A program made the translations under genes and the position numbers. From contig NZ_WUWM01000026.1 of the NCBI RefSeq assembly GCF_009846885.1, positions 26,301-90,300 of the forward strand: 64,000 nucleotides of DNA. Reading direction: 5' to 3'. Below the pieces are notes generated by a model, which saw only the letters and a program-made list of their open reading frames with translations, did no database searches and had not been told where the DNA came from. Positions 45,384 through 52,934 of this stretch are shown piece after piece; the first letter of the stretch is position 1, and every line of letters begins with the position of its first letter. Origin of the DNA: Paenibacillus puerhi (lineage in GTDB: Bacteria; Bacillota; Bacilli; Paenibacillales; NBRC-103111).

Positions 45384-46650
45384 GCTCGTCTTCTCCTTCC
45401 CTGCCTGCGAGCAGCCTCATCTGCCATTCATAAGCATCCCAGCCGCGGTAGCGCACCCCGTACAGCAAATCTCCGAACGGGTTCACATCCAGAATGCAGG
45501 GCTCAAGCGAGCCGTTCCGAAGCAGAACGTCGACCCCGGCCGACTGAGCCCCGGGAAATGCGCTTACGGCCTGCTCGGCACAGCTGCGCAGCGCTGCCTG
45601 AACGGAGTCGGCAAGCCCCAGCTCCGGCAAGCCCATCCGTTCGCTGCGCAGATGCAGGTTCGTAATCGGAGTGCGGCTGACTCTGGCTATGCTGTGAGCG
45701 GCCGCCCCGCCTGCGACAAGCTGACGAATGTCGAAGGCCCGGCTCCCGTGAGTCGCCTTGGGCAGCCACTGCTCGACATGCGCCCCGTGAGCGAGCAGCC
45801 AATCGATGACCGGACGGATCACAGCCGTGTCGGTATAGCGCCGCAGCTTGATGGAATTGTAGAAGACCGGCGGTCGGATGACGTTCCGCTCGACGCCTAC
45901 CGTCGTGATCGCCACCTCCGCGCCTGTCGACGGATGAAGCTGATAAGCGATGACGCCGCTTGCTCCCGATCCGGCCGCCAGCTTGATGAAGACGCGGTGC
46001 ATCCGCTTGGACCGCATCGCCTCCAGCAGCTCCCCATAGCCGGGCAAAGCGGCCGGGGGCGCGAGCAGCCGAGGGACGGGCACGTCGGCTGCGCTCAATA
46101 TCCGATGCGTCCGCCTCTTATCGAACATAGCGACTATCTGCTCAGGCGGATGATACCAGCGCGCCTCCGGCAGGCAGGCAGCCGCTTCCCGCTCCAGGCG
46201 GGACAGCAGGCGGACATAGCCCCTGAACCATTGGGACGGGTGGTAGAGACGTCCCTGCTGCTCGGAGAGCGCACGCGCCGAGCGGGCAGATAGCGGCTCG
46301 GGAAGATTCGCGGCACCGCATGGGAGCAGCCGGTCATCCTGCTCCTCCCTGCTGCCGTCCGGCGCGCCAAGGGCGATCAGCTCCCGCTCCACTCGGAACT
46401 CCTCGCCGAAGGCGTCCAGTCTGATCCATAAGGGAGCCCCTTGGCTCCCTTCGCTCCACTCAGCTCCTTCATCGCCTGCCCAAGCTGTCATCTCCGCCGC
46501 ATCGGCTGCCTGCTCCAAGGTGGTACGGCCGGTGAGCAGGTCCAGGTAAGACAGCACCAGGGCGGGGGGCAGACCGAGCCGGAGCCGGGCCGCCTGCAAG
46601 GCCGCCGTACGTTTGTTGCCCGGATTGCCGATCAGAATCATCCGGTGCAT
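45373..46650 (-). CDS. STM4014-family protein (ATP-grasp-like)
   Basis: 425 residues. The middle and C-terminal parts follow the ATP-grasp fold: VFIKLAAGSGASGVIAYQ near 223-240 as the ATP lysine/glycine loop and CILDVNPFGDLLYG near 393-406 as the metal-binding end. ATP-grasp enzymes ligate a carboxylate to an amine or thiol through an acyl phosphate. The N-terminal 110 residues (MHRMILIGNPGNKRTAALQA) look like a pre-ATP-grasp domain. The start lies at the base next to the STM4015 stop. Part of the conserved cassette; substrate unknown. Confidence 0.82.
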   Translation of the reverse strand: MHRMILIGNPGNKRTAALQAARLRLGLPPALVLSYLDLLTGRTTLEQAADAAEMTAWAGDEGAEWSEGSQGAPLWIRLDAFGEEFRVERELIALGAPDGSREEQDDRLLPCGAANLPEPLSARSARALSEQQGRLYHPSQWFRGYVRLLSRLEREAAACLPEARWYHPPEQIVAMFDKRRTHRILSAADVPVPRLLAPPAALPGYGELLEAMRSKRMHRVFIKLAAGSGASGVIAYQLHPSTGAEVAITTVGVERNVIRPPVFYNSIKLRRYTDTAVIRPVIDWLLAHGAHVEQWLPKATHGSRAFDIRQLVAGGAAAHSIARVSRTPITNLHLRSERMGLPELGLADSVQAALRSCAEQAVSAFPGAQSAGVDVLLRNGSLEPCILDVNPFGDLLYGVRYRGWDAYEWQMRLLAGREGEDELDP

Positions 46651-47493
46651 TTATTCGGTTAAGGACGGGTACCGGTAATCGTCGTCTTCCGCATCCTGCT
46701 GTTCCTCAACGTTAACCTGAATCCCGGAGGCGGCCCATCTCTCCAACATGGCGTCTGACATATAATGGTATCCCATGTCCAGATAGCTCAGCTTGCGCAC
46801 TCGCTCACTCTGCAGCAGCGCCTCCGCCCCTTTGTCCGTGAGCGTTCCCATCGACAAGTCGAGCGTGTGCAGTTGATCCAGGATAGGCGCGTCGGCAAGC
46901 GCCACGGCGATCTCATCCTGAATTTCGCTGTCCTTGAGTCCCAGGTAGGTCAGATGCGGGAATCGGCCCGGCTCGATGAGCGGCAGCACATCGTCGAGAC
47001 CGCCGTCGAATCCGTAATCCTCCACACCCAGGTACAACTCCAGCTTGCGAAGCTGTGGAAACTGACCGTTCGCTATGCTCGCCAGCACGTCGCGCCCCAA
47101 GCCTCCACAGATAATGACCAGCTCCTCCAGCTTCTCATGCGCAGCCGGCTCGAGCGTCAGACCCGTGCTGCCCTTCACCGTCAAGGAGACCAGATCGGGG
47201 AAGGCGGTCAGCAAAGGCCCGAGATTCGACTGCATGATCCAGGATACTTCGCATTCTTCAAAGCTCATGTCCCCGATGAACAGCTTCCGCAAGCGGGGAA
47301 ACCGATCCTTCAGACGGATCAATGTTTCGACGGATTCGGAGGAATCGTTCTCGTAAGCGCCTCCCCAGTCTCCGATGATGAGACTCGTCAGCTCCCCACT
47401 GTCCGGTCCCTCCGCCAGCTCTTCCAACAGAGCGCTCATCTTCTTTCCTTCCTCGTATTGATCGTAATCGATCGATAGCTTTATTTCCGACAC
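46651..47493 (-). CDS. STM4015-family leucine-rich-repeat protein
   Basis: 280 residues from a GTG at 47493, preferred because GGAGG lies 7 nt upstream; a longer frame starting at 47535 has no site. At least five leucine-rich repeats are visible (FPRLRKLFIGDM, FPDLVSLTVKGS, FPQLRKLELYLG, FPHLTYLGLKDS, LDQLHTLDLSMG, VRKLSYLDMGYH). It ends in an acidic tail (EEQQDAEDDDYRYPSLTE). No signal peptide. First gene of the cassette behind its own promoter. LRR proteins bind other proteins, so it may hold the enzymes or their substrate; this is inference. Confidence 0.83.
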   Translation of the reverse strand: MSEIKLSIDYDQYEEGKKMSALLEELAEGPDSGELTSLIIGDWGGAYENDSSESVETLIRLKDRFPRLRKLFIGDMSFEECEVSWIMQSNLGPLLTAFPDLVSLTVKGSTGLTLEPAAHEKLEELVIICGGLGRDVLASIANGQFPQLRKLELYLGVEDYGFDGGLDDVLPLIEPGRFPHLTYLGLKDSEIQDEIAVALADAPILDQLHTLDLSMGTLTDKGAEALLQSERVRKLSYLDMGYHYMSDAMLERWAASGIQVNVEEQQDAEDDDYRYPSLTE

Positions 47494-47540
47494 GCCGGTT
47501 CCTCCCTGCCATATCTTACCTGTAATTATGTACACCTTCC

Positions 47541-47570
47541 ACTATAAACGATAGTAAAAACACTGTGCAA
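47541..47570 (-). promoter_or_regulatory. sigma-A promoter of the STM4015-4011 operon
   Basis: On the minus strand TTGCAC, 18-bp spacer, TATAGT, about 48 nt before the STM4015 GTG. A terminator separates it from the upstream gene, so the cassette is an independent unit. Confidence 0.7.
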
Positions 47571-47620
47571 CTCTAAGCATGCTTCGGCGAGGCAGGAGCC
47601 GATCTGTCCCACGTCACAAC

Positions 47621-47652
47621 AAAAAAGGAGAACAGGACTCCGCCTGCTCTCC
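47621..47652 (-). terminator. terminator of the YteA-like gene
   Basis: GGAGAGCAGG pairs with CCTGTTCTCC on the minus strand, followed by TTTTTTG. It lies 48 nt after the stop. Confidence 0.8.
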
Positions 47653-47699
47653 CTGCTGCCGGACCGTGCGGCCGGTATGCGCTAAGGTCTATCCGCTAC

Positions 47700-48302
47700 T
47701 TAACCGCTTCTCTTCGCCTCATTCTCTACTTCTTCGATCCGCCGTTCATCCATTCGCTGACGGTCCGGGCCAGCCACCGGGCTGTCGGCACTGCCATAGC
47801 TCTCCAGCGCCTCCCAGGCTCCGGCTTCGTCGAAATGCCCGGCATTCCGCTGCCGTCCGGCCCCCGCGCCCGAAGGAGGCGGCGTCATTACCTGCTCCTC
47901 TACCGGTCGCCGATCCTCCTCAAGGGCGCCCGCTCCGTCCTCCGCATACTCCACGCAGCGAGTCGCATACGGGACGGCCATCAGCCTCTCGAATCCGATC
48001 GGCTTGCCGCTCACCTCGCATAGGCCGAACTCCTCGGTATGCAGCCGGGCGAGCGCCTGGTCGATCTGCTCAAGCTGATGCTCAAGCGAGCGGTCGACCG
48101 CCTGATCCCGTCCTTTCTCGAACGTTTCCGTGCCCATCTCGGCAGGGTGATTATCGTAGGCGGACAGCTCGCCGGCTGTATCCGTCAGCATCTCCTCGTC
48201 ATTGGTCTGCTGCTTGAAATGGGCTTGAAGCTCCTCGCGTTCCTTTCGCAGCAAAGCTTCAATCAGCCACTTCTGTTCCTCCGTCAATCCGTTTCGGCTC
48301 AT
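47700..48302 (-). CDS. TraR/DksA-type zinc-finger protein, YteA-like
   Basis: 200 residues. An N-terminal coiled coil (EEQKWLIEALLRKEREELQA) and a DksA/TraR-like zinc-finger region near 93-118 (FGLCEVSGKPIGFERLMAVP, YATRC). B. subtilis YteA-like proteins have CxxC there; here one Cys of the first pair is Ser (CEVSG), so zinc binding is probably lost or altered. The C-terminal 70 residues are acidic and poorly conserved. YteA is associated with sporulation in B. subtilis. It starts 3 nt after the stop of the small gene before it, so they form an operon. Confidence 0.8.
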   Translation of the reverse strand: MSRNGLTEEQKWLIEALLRKEREELQAHFKQQTNDEEMLTDTAGELSAYDNHPAEMGTETFEKGRDQAVDRSLEHQLEQIDQALARLHTEEFGLCEVSGKPIGFERLMAVPYATRCVEYAEDGAGALEEDRRPVEEQVMTPPPSGAGAGRQRNAGHFDEAGAWEALESYGSADSPVAGPDRQRMDERRIEEVENEAKRSG

Positions 48303-48305
48303 CGG

Positions 48306-48560
48306 CTATCGTCCTCCTTGTTCGTCAACTGACCGATCATATGCGTCTACCGATATATGCTTGCGCATCCGGATCCGCGTCAATGCGCTGTCAATCTGCA
48401 GCAGGCGTTCATCCAGAGCGCGCACGGACTCGGCCGAGGTGTTCCGGTTCCGTCGCACAGCGAACCATTCCTCCAGCTTTTTCCGTTCCTCCGTCAGCGC
48501 CTCCTTCAGCTGCATAGTGGGGGTTTGGGGACGCTGGCAGCTCGTCTTCACCATAGACAT
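48306..48560 (-). CDS. small helical protein, possibly Spo0E-like
   Basis: 84 residues from the ATG at 48560 with AAAGGAG 8 nt upstream. It has a helical hairpin of the size of Spo0E-family aspartyl-phosphate phosphatases (QLKEALTEERKKLEEWFAVR, then SAESVRALDERLLQID), but the SQELD signature is not intact. It is cotranscribed with the YteA-like gene. A link to sporulation timing is possible; confidence in the family is low. Confidence 0.5.
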   Translation of the reverse strand: MSMVKTSCQRPQTPTMQLKEALTEERKKLEEWFAVRRNRNTSAESVRALDERLLQIDSALTRIRMRKHISVDAYDRSVDEQGGR

Positions 48561-48713
48561 CAGATTGGCTCCTTTCCCATATTACCAGGCAAGCAGCATG
48601 CTGATGACGATGCACCTCTGAGCTCGCGCCTCCGATGCGGCTGCTTGTCCTTGTATTACCCGAAGCATACGGACTATGACGCAAATCTAGCCAGGGCTGT
48701 CGGGAAGCTCAAA

Positions 48714-48735
48714 AAGGGCTCCGCTCGGAGCCCCC
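48714..48735 (-). terminator. terminator of the PstS-like gene
   Basis: GGGCTCCG / CGGAGCCC stem with a 2-nt loop, then TTTTTG on the minus strand, 36 nt after the stop. Confidence 0.8.
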
Positions 48736-48768
48736 ATGAAATCGTCGTTTGTTCAGCTTTAGGCCGGG

Positions 48769-50220
48769 TTATTGTGCATGCTGTCCCTCTGTCAGAGGCA
48801 CAAAGCCTCCGTCAGCGATGGCGCGGTCGCCCTCCGGGCTCTGCAGCCATTCCAGCAGCCGGCCGGCCGGACTGTCTGCCGGCTCATCGTCCCGCGTGAC
48901 CGCATACACAAAGGTCGTGAACGGATATTGACCGTTGCGGATGTTGGCCTTGCTAGGCTGGATACCATCTATGGAGACAAACTTCACATTGTCCCGCTTA
49001 TACATCTCGCTTGCGAAATAATAGAAGGAATAGCCGATCGCCTGCTTGGAGTTGCGGTAATCAGCCACCGCATCGATCAGACCGCCCATCCCCCCGGACT
49101 TCGATTCCATAGGCGGATCGGCGAGCTTCAACCCCTTCATAACTTTGGATTCCATATACGTCTGGCTCCCCGAATTGGCCTCCCGCTGGAACGCAACGAT
49201 CCGATGATCTTCCCCGCCGACGTCTTTCCAGTTCGCAATCTTCCCGCTATAGATATCCTGGATCTGTCCCACGGTAAGCCCATCCACGCTGTTGTCCCGA
49301 TGCACCAGAAAAATAAACGCCTCTTTCCCCACGGGCGTCAGCTTAAGCTTAACCCCATGCTCCTGCGCCAGCTTCTCCTCTTCTGCCGAGGGCCCGGCAA
49401 CCAGAATCAGGTCGGCCTTCTTCTCGATCAGGTTCACATAAGCGTTGTGCGTCGTATTGAAGCTGATTCCCTCGTTCTCGGCATAAGGCTTGTTTACGCC
49501 GGTCAGCCGGGACAGCATGATCTGCCCGAACGGGATCGCGGCCGTGGCGCCATCCACAGCCGGAAATTCCTTCAAGTCGAAGAACGGCTGCCGGGGCAGC
49601 AACACCGACACGGCAAGCGCGCAGGCGAGAGCAGCAGGCACAAGCGCGCTATAGCCGAGCATTCTTCTTACGCGCGTCCGGTTTCTACGCCCATGGACAA
49701 GGCAGATGCCAAGCCACGCGGAACCCGTGGGAAGGAAGGAGATCAACAGACCCGCAAGCTTCACACGGTTAGGGTCCGGTATGTAGCTTCTCAGCAGCTC
49801 CGTGACCGGCGATGCCCAGAAGGTATACACCGTGAAGAGCATCCAGGCAAAGCTGTTCAGCTCGGAGGTCGAGCCTTTGACGGAATGGTAAAGGGTCGTC
49901 CATATCACGAGTCCCAGGATGGCATACGAAGATACCCCAGCCAACAGGACCCAGAATTTAGCCGAATCACGCCGACCGAGCGCCATTCCGAATCCCGCGA
50001 AGAGTACCGCCGGAACCGACAAGTACAGGCAGGCGGCCAGTATAACGCCGGTATCGCTCCAGGTAGTCTTCATGAGAAACTGCTGGTCGTTGATGATAAA
50101 AGCTCCGGTCAACATATTAAACAACATACATACGATAACGAATAAGATTCCCCATGACAAGGCAAGCAAAGCATGGCGGACAACTGACAGGATTAATCCC
50201 GGTTTTGTATCCTTAGTCAA
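48769..50220 (-). CDS. membrane-tethered PstS-like phosphate-binding protein
   Basis: 483 residues from a TTG at 50220 with GGAG 8 nt upstream. The first 215 residues contain about five to six transmembrane helices; the last 260 are a periplasmic-binding domain of the PstS type (FNTTHNAYVNLIEKKADLIL, LTVGQIQDIYSGKIANWKDV, QREANSGSQTYMESKVM, KQAIGYSFYYFASEMY). Normal PstS is a lipoprotein with no membrane domain. The PBP domain would face outside. No pstCAB or phoU is adjacent. It may sense phosphate or other oxyanions and signal through the membrane domain rather than transport. Role inferred only. Confidence 0.82.
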   Translation of the reverse strand: MTKDTKPGLILSVVRHALLALSWGILFVIVCMLFNMLTGAFIINDQQFLMKTTWSDTGVILAACLYLSVPAVLFAGFGMALGRRDSAKFWVLLAGVSSYAILGLVIWTTLYHSVKGSTSELNSFAWMLFTVYTFWASPVTELLRSYIPDPNRVKLAGLLISFLPTGSAWLGICLVHGRRNRTRVRRMLGYSALVPAALACALAVSVLLPRQPFFDLKEFPAVDGATAAIPFGQIMLSRLTGVNKPYAENEGISFNTTHNAYVNLIEKKADLILVAGPSAEEEKLAQEHGVKLKLTPVGKEAFIFLVHRDNSVDGLTVGQIQDIYSGKIANWKDVGGEDHRIVAFQREANSGSQTYMESKVMKGLKLADPPMESKSGGMGGLIDAVADYRNSKQAIGYSFYYFASEMYKRDNVKFVSIDGIQPSKANIRNGQYPFTTFVYAVTRDDEPADSPAGRLLEWLQSPEGDRAIADGGFVPLTEGQHAQ

Positions 50221-50691
50221 ATCTAATACTCCTTCCGAGGCTGTCGATTAAGTAAAGGCTGATCGTAACGGACACTACAGTCGCTATTTCACAAAAATGG
50301 GGCCTGTTCAAATTGTAACGGACACAGACGACCTTACTTACGTCAAAACCGCATAGAATGGGCGGAAATGCACCAAATAGCGTCATCTGAATCCGTTAGA
50401 TTTTCAATATCGCGAAAATGCTGCACATAGAGACTCTGAGTGAGGTCCGTTAGCGAAAGCAGAACGTTTCAGCTCAGTTACTCACAATGAATCGCCGGCC
50501 TCCTTCCGAATGTTAGAAACGCGGGTCAAGCCGTTTGGAAAACTGCGGCAATTATACCATGTTTCGCATCCTTCTGGAACCTTGAAGAAGCATGTACGTC
50601 CCCTACTACGGCGTTTGAGGGGGCCGCATCGCCTGCATCAGCCGCCCCGGCATGATTCAGCCGTCAGCCTGCCGTTTAATTCACTAGGTAG
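50221..50691. repeat. Paenibacillus-type palindromic repeat region (GTAACGGACAC units)
   Basis: No gene in this 470-bp stretch. GTAACGGACAC occurs directly at 50265-50275 and 50315-50325, and inverted as TCCGTTA at 50392-50398 and GTCCGTTA at 50445-50452. The direct and inverted units can pair into one large hairpin. The first unit continues into GTCGCTATTTCACAAAA, which I remember as a dispersed repeat in Paenibacillus genomes. It is probably a REP- or MITE-like element. Confidence 0.55.
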
Positions 50692-51804
50692 ATGAGACTC
50701 TCGCTAGAGGAGTGGAAGCCCTTGGTTCAAAGCCGATTTCTGAGGGGTTGCCTTGGTATTATTGCGGTGCTTGTTATCATTTATCTGACTTCCAAGATCA
50801 GTTTTATTTTCAAGCCTCTGTTCACGATGGTCAATCTTCTGATTGTTCCATTTATGCTTTCGGGCTTCTTTTTTTATTTGCTGCGGCCGCTTGTGCTGTT
50901 TTTCGAAAAACAGAAGGTTAACAAAATGTTATCGATTCTCATGATCTATTTCGTTCTGACCGGTATCGTCGTCCTCTTCTTCATCCTGATCTGGCCGGCT
51001 CTGCAGACCCAGGTTCATAACTTCGTCGAGAGCGTGCCGGAACTAATCGAGAACTTCGGCGTCCAGATCAGCAACCTGCAAAATCACCGGCTCGTCTCCA
51101 TGCTGGTTCCGGGGCAATCCGATCTATCCGCCAAGCTCTCGGAATACTTAAACGTCCTGATCACCGCCGCATCCGATTATGTGACGAGCGTCATCTCGGT
51201 GATAGCCGGCTTCGTGATTGTCGTCGCGACCGTGCCGATTATTCTGTACTATATGCTGAAGGACGGCGGACATATCCCGACCTCCATCCTGCAGATTATC
51301 CCTAGACGTTACCGCAGGGACGGCCGTGAAGTGCTGCTCGAGATCGATGCAGCCTTGAGCGGCTTCATCATCGGGCGGGTCATTATTACAGGACTACTGG
51401 GCATTCTCATGTACATCGGATATCTGGCGATCGGTCTGCCCTACTCGCTGCTCCTGGCGCTGATCGCTAGCGTACTGAATATCATCCCGTACATCGGGCC
51501 TCTACTTGGCGCTGTGCCGCCGTTGATCGTCGCTTTTACGGACTCGCCCGGGATGGTCTTCTGGGTGCTGGTAGTGACGCTTGTTGCCCAGCAGATCGAA
51601 GATAATCTGCTCTCCCCCCAAATCTATGGGAAACGGCTGGATGTCCATCCGCTAACGACCGTCATCCTGCTGCTCGTGGCCGGCGGGATCGCCGGTCTGC
51701 TGGGCGTCATTCTGGCTATTCCTGCCTATATGGTCGTCAAAATTATTTTCGTGCGCATCTATCACCTGTTCCTTGCTGAAAAAGTAGAGGAGCTGGTCGA
51801 ATGA
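50692..51804 (+). CDS. AI-2E-family transporter (PerM/YtvI-like)
   Basis: 370 residues with about eight membrane helices. Family signatures are VPIILYYMLKDG near 183, a central helical domain (PRRYRRDGREVLLEIDAALS), and LNIIPYIGPLLGAVPPLIVA near 262-281. The family includes TqsA/YdgG-like exporters and Na+/H+ antiporters; substrate unknown. The first ATG (50692) has a weak site. A TTG at 50722 follows AGAGGAG at 9 nt and may be the real start, giving 360 residues. Convergent with the EamA gene, 10 nt apart. Confidence 0.88.
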   Translation: MRLSLEEWKPLVQSRFLRGCLGIIAVLVIIYLTSKISFIFKPLFTMVNLLIVPFMLSGFFFYLLRPLVLFFEKQKVNKMLSILMIYFVLTGIVVLFFILIWPALQTQVHNFVESVPELIENFGVQISNLQNHRLVSMLVPGQSDLSAKLSEYLNVLITAASDYVTSVISVIAGFVIVVATVPIILYYMLKDGGHIPTSILQIIPRRYRRDGREVLLEIDAALSGFIIGRVIITGLLGILMYIGYLAIGLPYSLLLALIASVLNIIPYIGPLLGAVPPLIVAFTDSPGMVFWVLVVTLVAQQIEDNLLSPQIYGKRLDVHPLTTVILLLVAGGIAGLLGVILAIPAYMVVKIIFVRIYHLFLAEKVEELVE

Positions 51805-51814
51805 GCCTGCTTTC

Positions 51815-52771
51815 TTACGCGCTTTCTTGCCGCCGTCTCCGGTTCCACAGGGGCGCGGCTTGCGTGGCAAGGATAGCGATGCCGACTACGCCGAGGGCAG
51901 CGGCCTGCAGCGGCGTGATCGAACGGCCGAGCATCCAAATATCCAGAGCCGCCACCTCCAGCAGCATCAAGTTGTTGATGAGACTGCTTTCGTAAGCGCG
52001 CAACTGCCTCTGAGACCATGCCCACAGGAGGGAGGCGAGCGCGCCGTTGACGGGACCGAGCCACAGCAATAGGAGCAGGAGCTTCCCCGAAAGCTCTGGC
52101 ATGCCTTCCAGCCATAGCCCGGTCAGAAGCATCCCTATGGCCCCGATCAGCATTGGCTTCCGTACAAGCTCGGATGGGGAAGCATCGGTGCGGGTGAGCA
52201 GAAAGCGGCATAGCAGCGTGTGTACGGCATAGCCCAAACATGACAAGAGGACTAGGGAGACGCCGAGCGGGCTGCCCTGTTCAGCATTCCAGGGATAATG
52301 GTAGAAAACTACGCCCGTCATGGCGATAAAAATAGCTGCCAGCGCCCAGCGGCTTCGCAGCTCGCGCAGCCAGAGCGCATCAAGGACAATCAAAAACAGC
52401 GTATTGCCTATGGACAGAATCATGCTGGTCTGCGTCGGAGTAATCATGGTTTGCCCGGCATACTGAAGTCCCTGTGCCATCATAAATCCCGTCAGGCCTA
52501 GCAGCGCATACTGCTTCCATGTTATGGCCTTTTTATTCCGCGCAGCCGCCGGCTTCTCGCTGCCCGCGGACGCTTCCGACTCCCTACGCTTGCGCAGGCG
52601 AGTCACCTGCCATCCGGTTATCATTGCCGCTGCAGCCAGCGCGTAACGTAAGCCGGCCAGCGTGAAGGGGCCGATCCCCTCTGCAAAGGCATATTGATTC
52701 AGCACATAGGAGGAAGACCACAGCAGCGTTACGAATATGGCTGCGAGTGCAGCAAGTGGACGCCCTCGCAT
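51815..52771 (-). CDS. EamA/DMT-family transporter
   Basis: 318 residues with about ten membrane helices in two EamA repeats, separated by a charged loop (RLRKRRESEASAGSEK). The second repeat starts near 165. Family members export metabolites, amino acids or toxic compounds. Start ATG with AAAGGAG about 8 nt upstream. The divergent gene across the 163-bp intergenic region encodes an SgrR-like regulator, which probably controls it. Confidence 0.88.
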   Translation of the reverse strand: MRGRPLAALAAIFVTLLWSSSYVLNQYAFAEGIGPFTLAGLRYALAAAAMITGWQVTRLRKRRESEASAGSEKPAAARNKKAITWKQYALLGLTGFMMAQGLQYAGQTMITPTQTSMILSIGNTLFLIVLDALWLRELRSRWALAAIFIAMTGVVFYHYPWNAEQGSPLGVSLVLLSCLGYAVHTLLCRFLLTRTDASPSELVRKPMLIGAIGMLLTGLWLEGMPELSGKLLLLLLWLGPVNGALASLLWAWSQRQLRAYESSLINNLMLLEVAALDIWMLGRSITPLQAAALGVVGIAILATQAAPLWNRRRRQESA

Positions 52772-52867
52772 AAATGATACTCCTTTCGGAACCGGCCGCC
52801 CTCAAGCGACCGTTCGCTCTCTTTTCTGTCAGATCAAGCGGGCTTCTCGCCCTTCTTCATCATAAGC

Positions 52868-52896
52868 TTGAGAAAAGGGGATAAAAAGGGTAGACT
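52868..52896 (+). promoter_or_regulatory. promoter of the SgrR-like gene
   Basis: TTGAGA, 17-bp spacer, TAGACT, 39 nt before the start codon. Confidence 0.65.
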
Positions 52897-52920
52897 TTGA
52901 TCAACCAGATTTCCCCTTTT
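52873..52920. repeat. inverted repeat AAAAGGGGA / TCCCCTTTT over the promoter
   Basis: Perfect 9-bp arms at 52873-52881 and 52912-52920 with a 30-nt spacer. The left arm lies in the spacer of the SgrR-like promoter and the right arm is just before its ribosome binding site. It is a plausible autoregulatory operator or looping site. Confidence 0.5.
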
Positions 52921-52934
52921 GGAGCGATATCCAT

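Noticed and set aside
44583..45665. 360-codon plus-strand frame
   Set aside because: Antisense to STM4013/STM4014, low-complexity Arg-rich translation.
47579..48217. 212-codon plus-strand frame
   Set aside because: Pro/Arg-rich shadow of the YteA-like gene.
48772..50145. 457-codon plus-strand frame
   Set aside because: Antisense to the PstS-like gene, which has clear domains and a good start.
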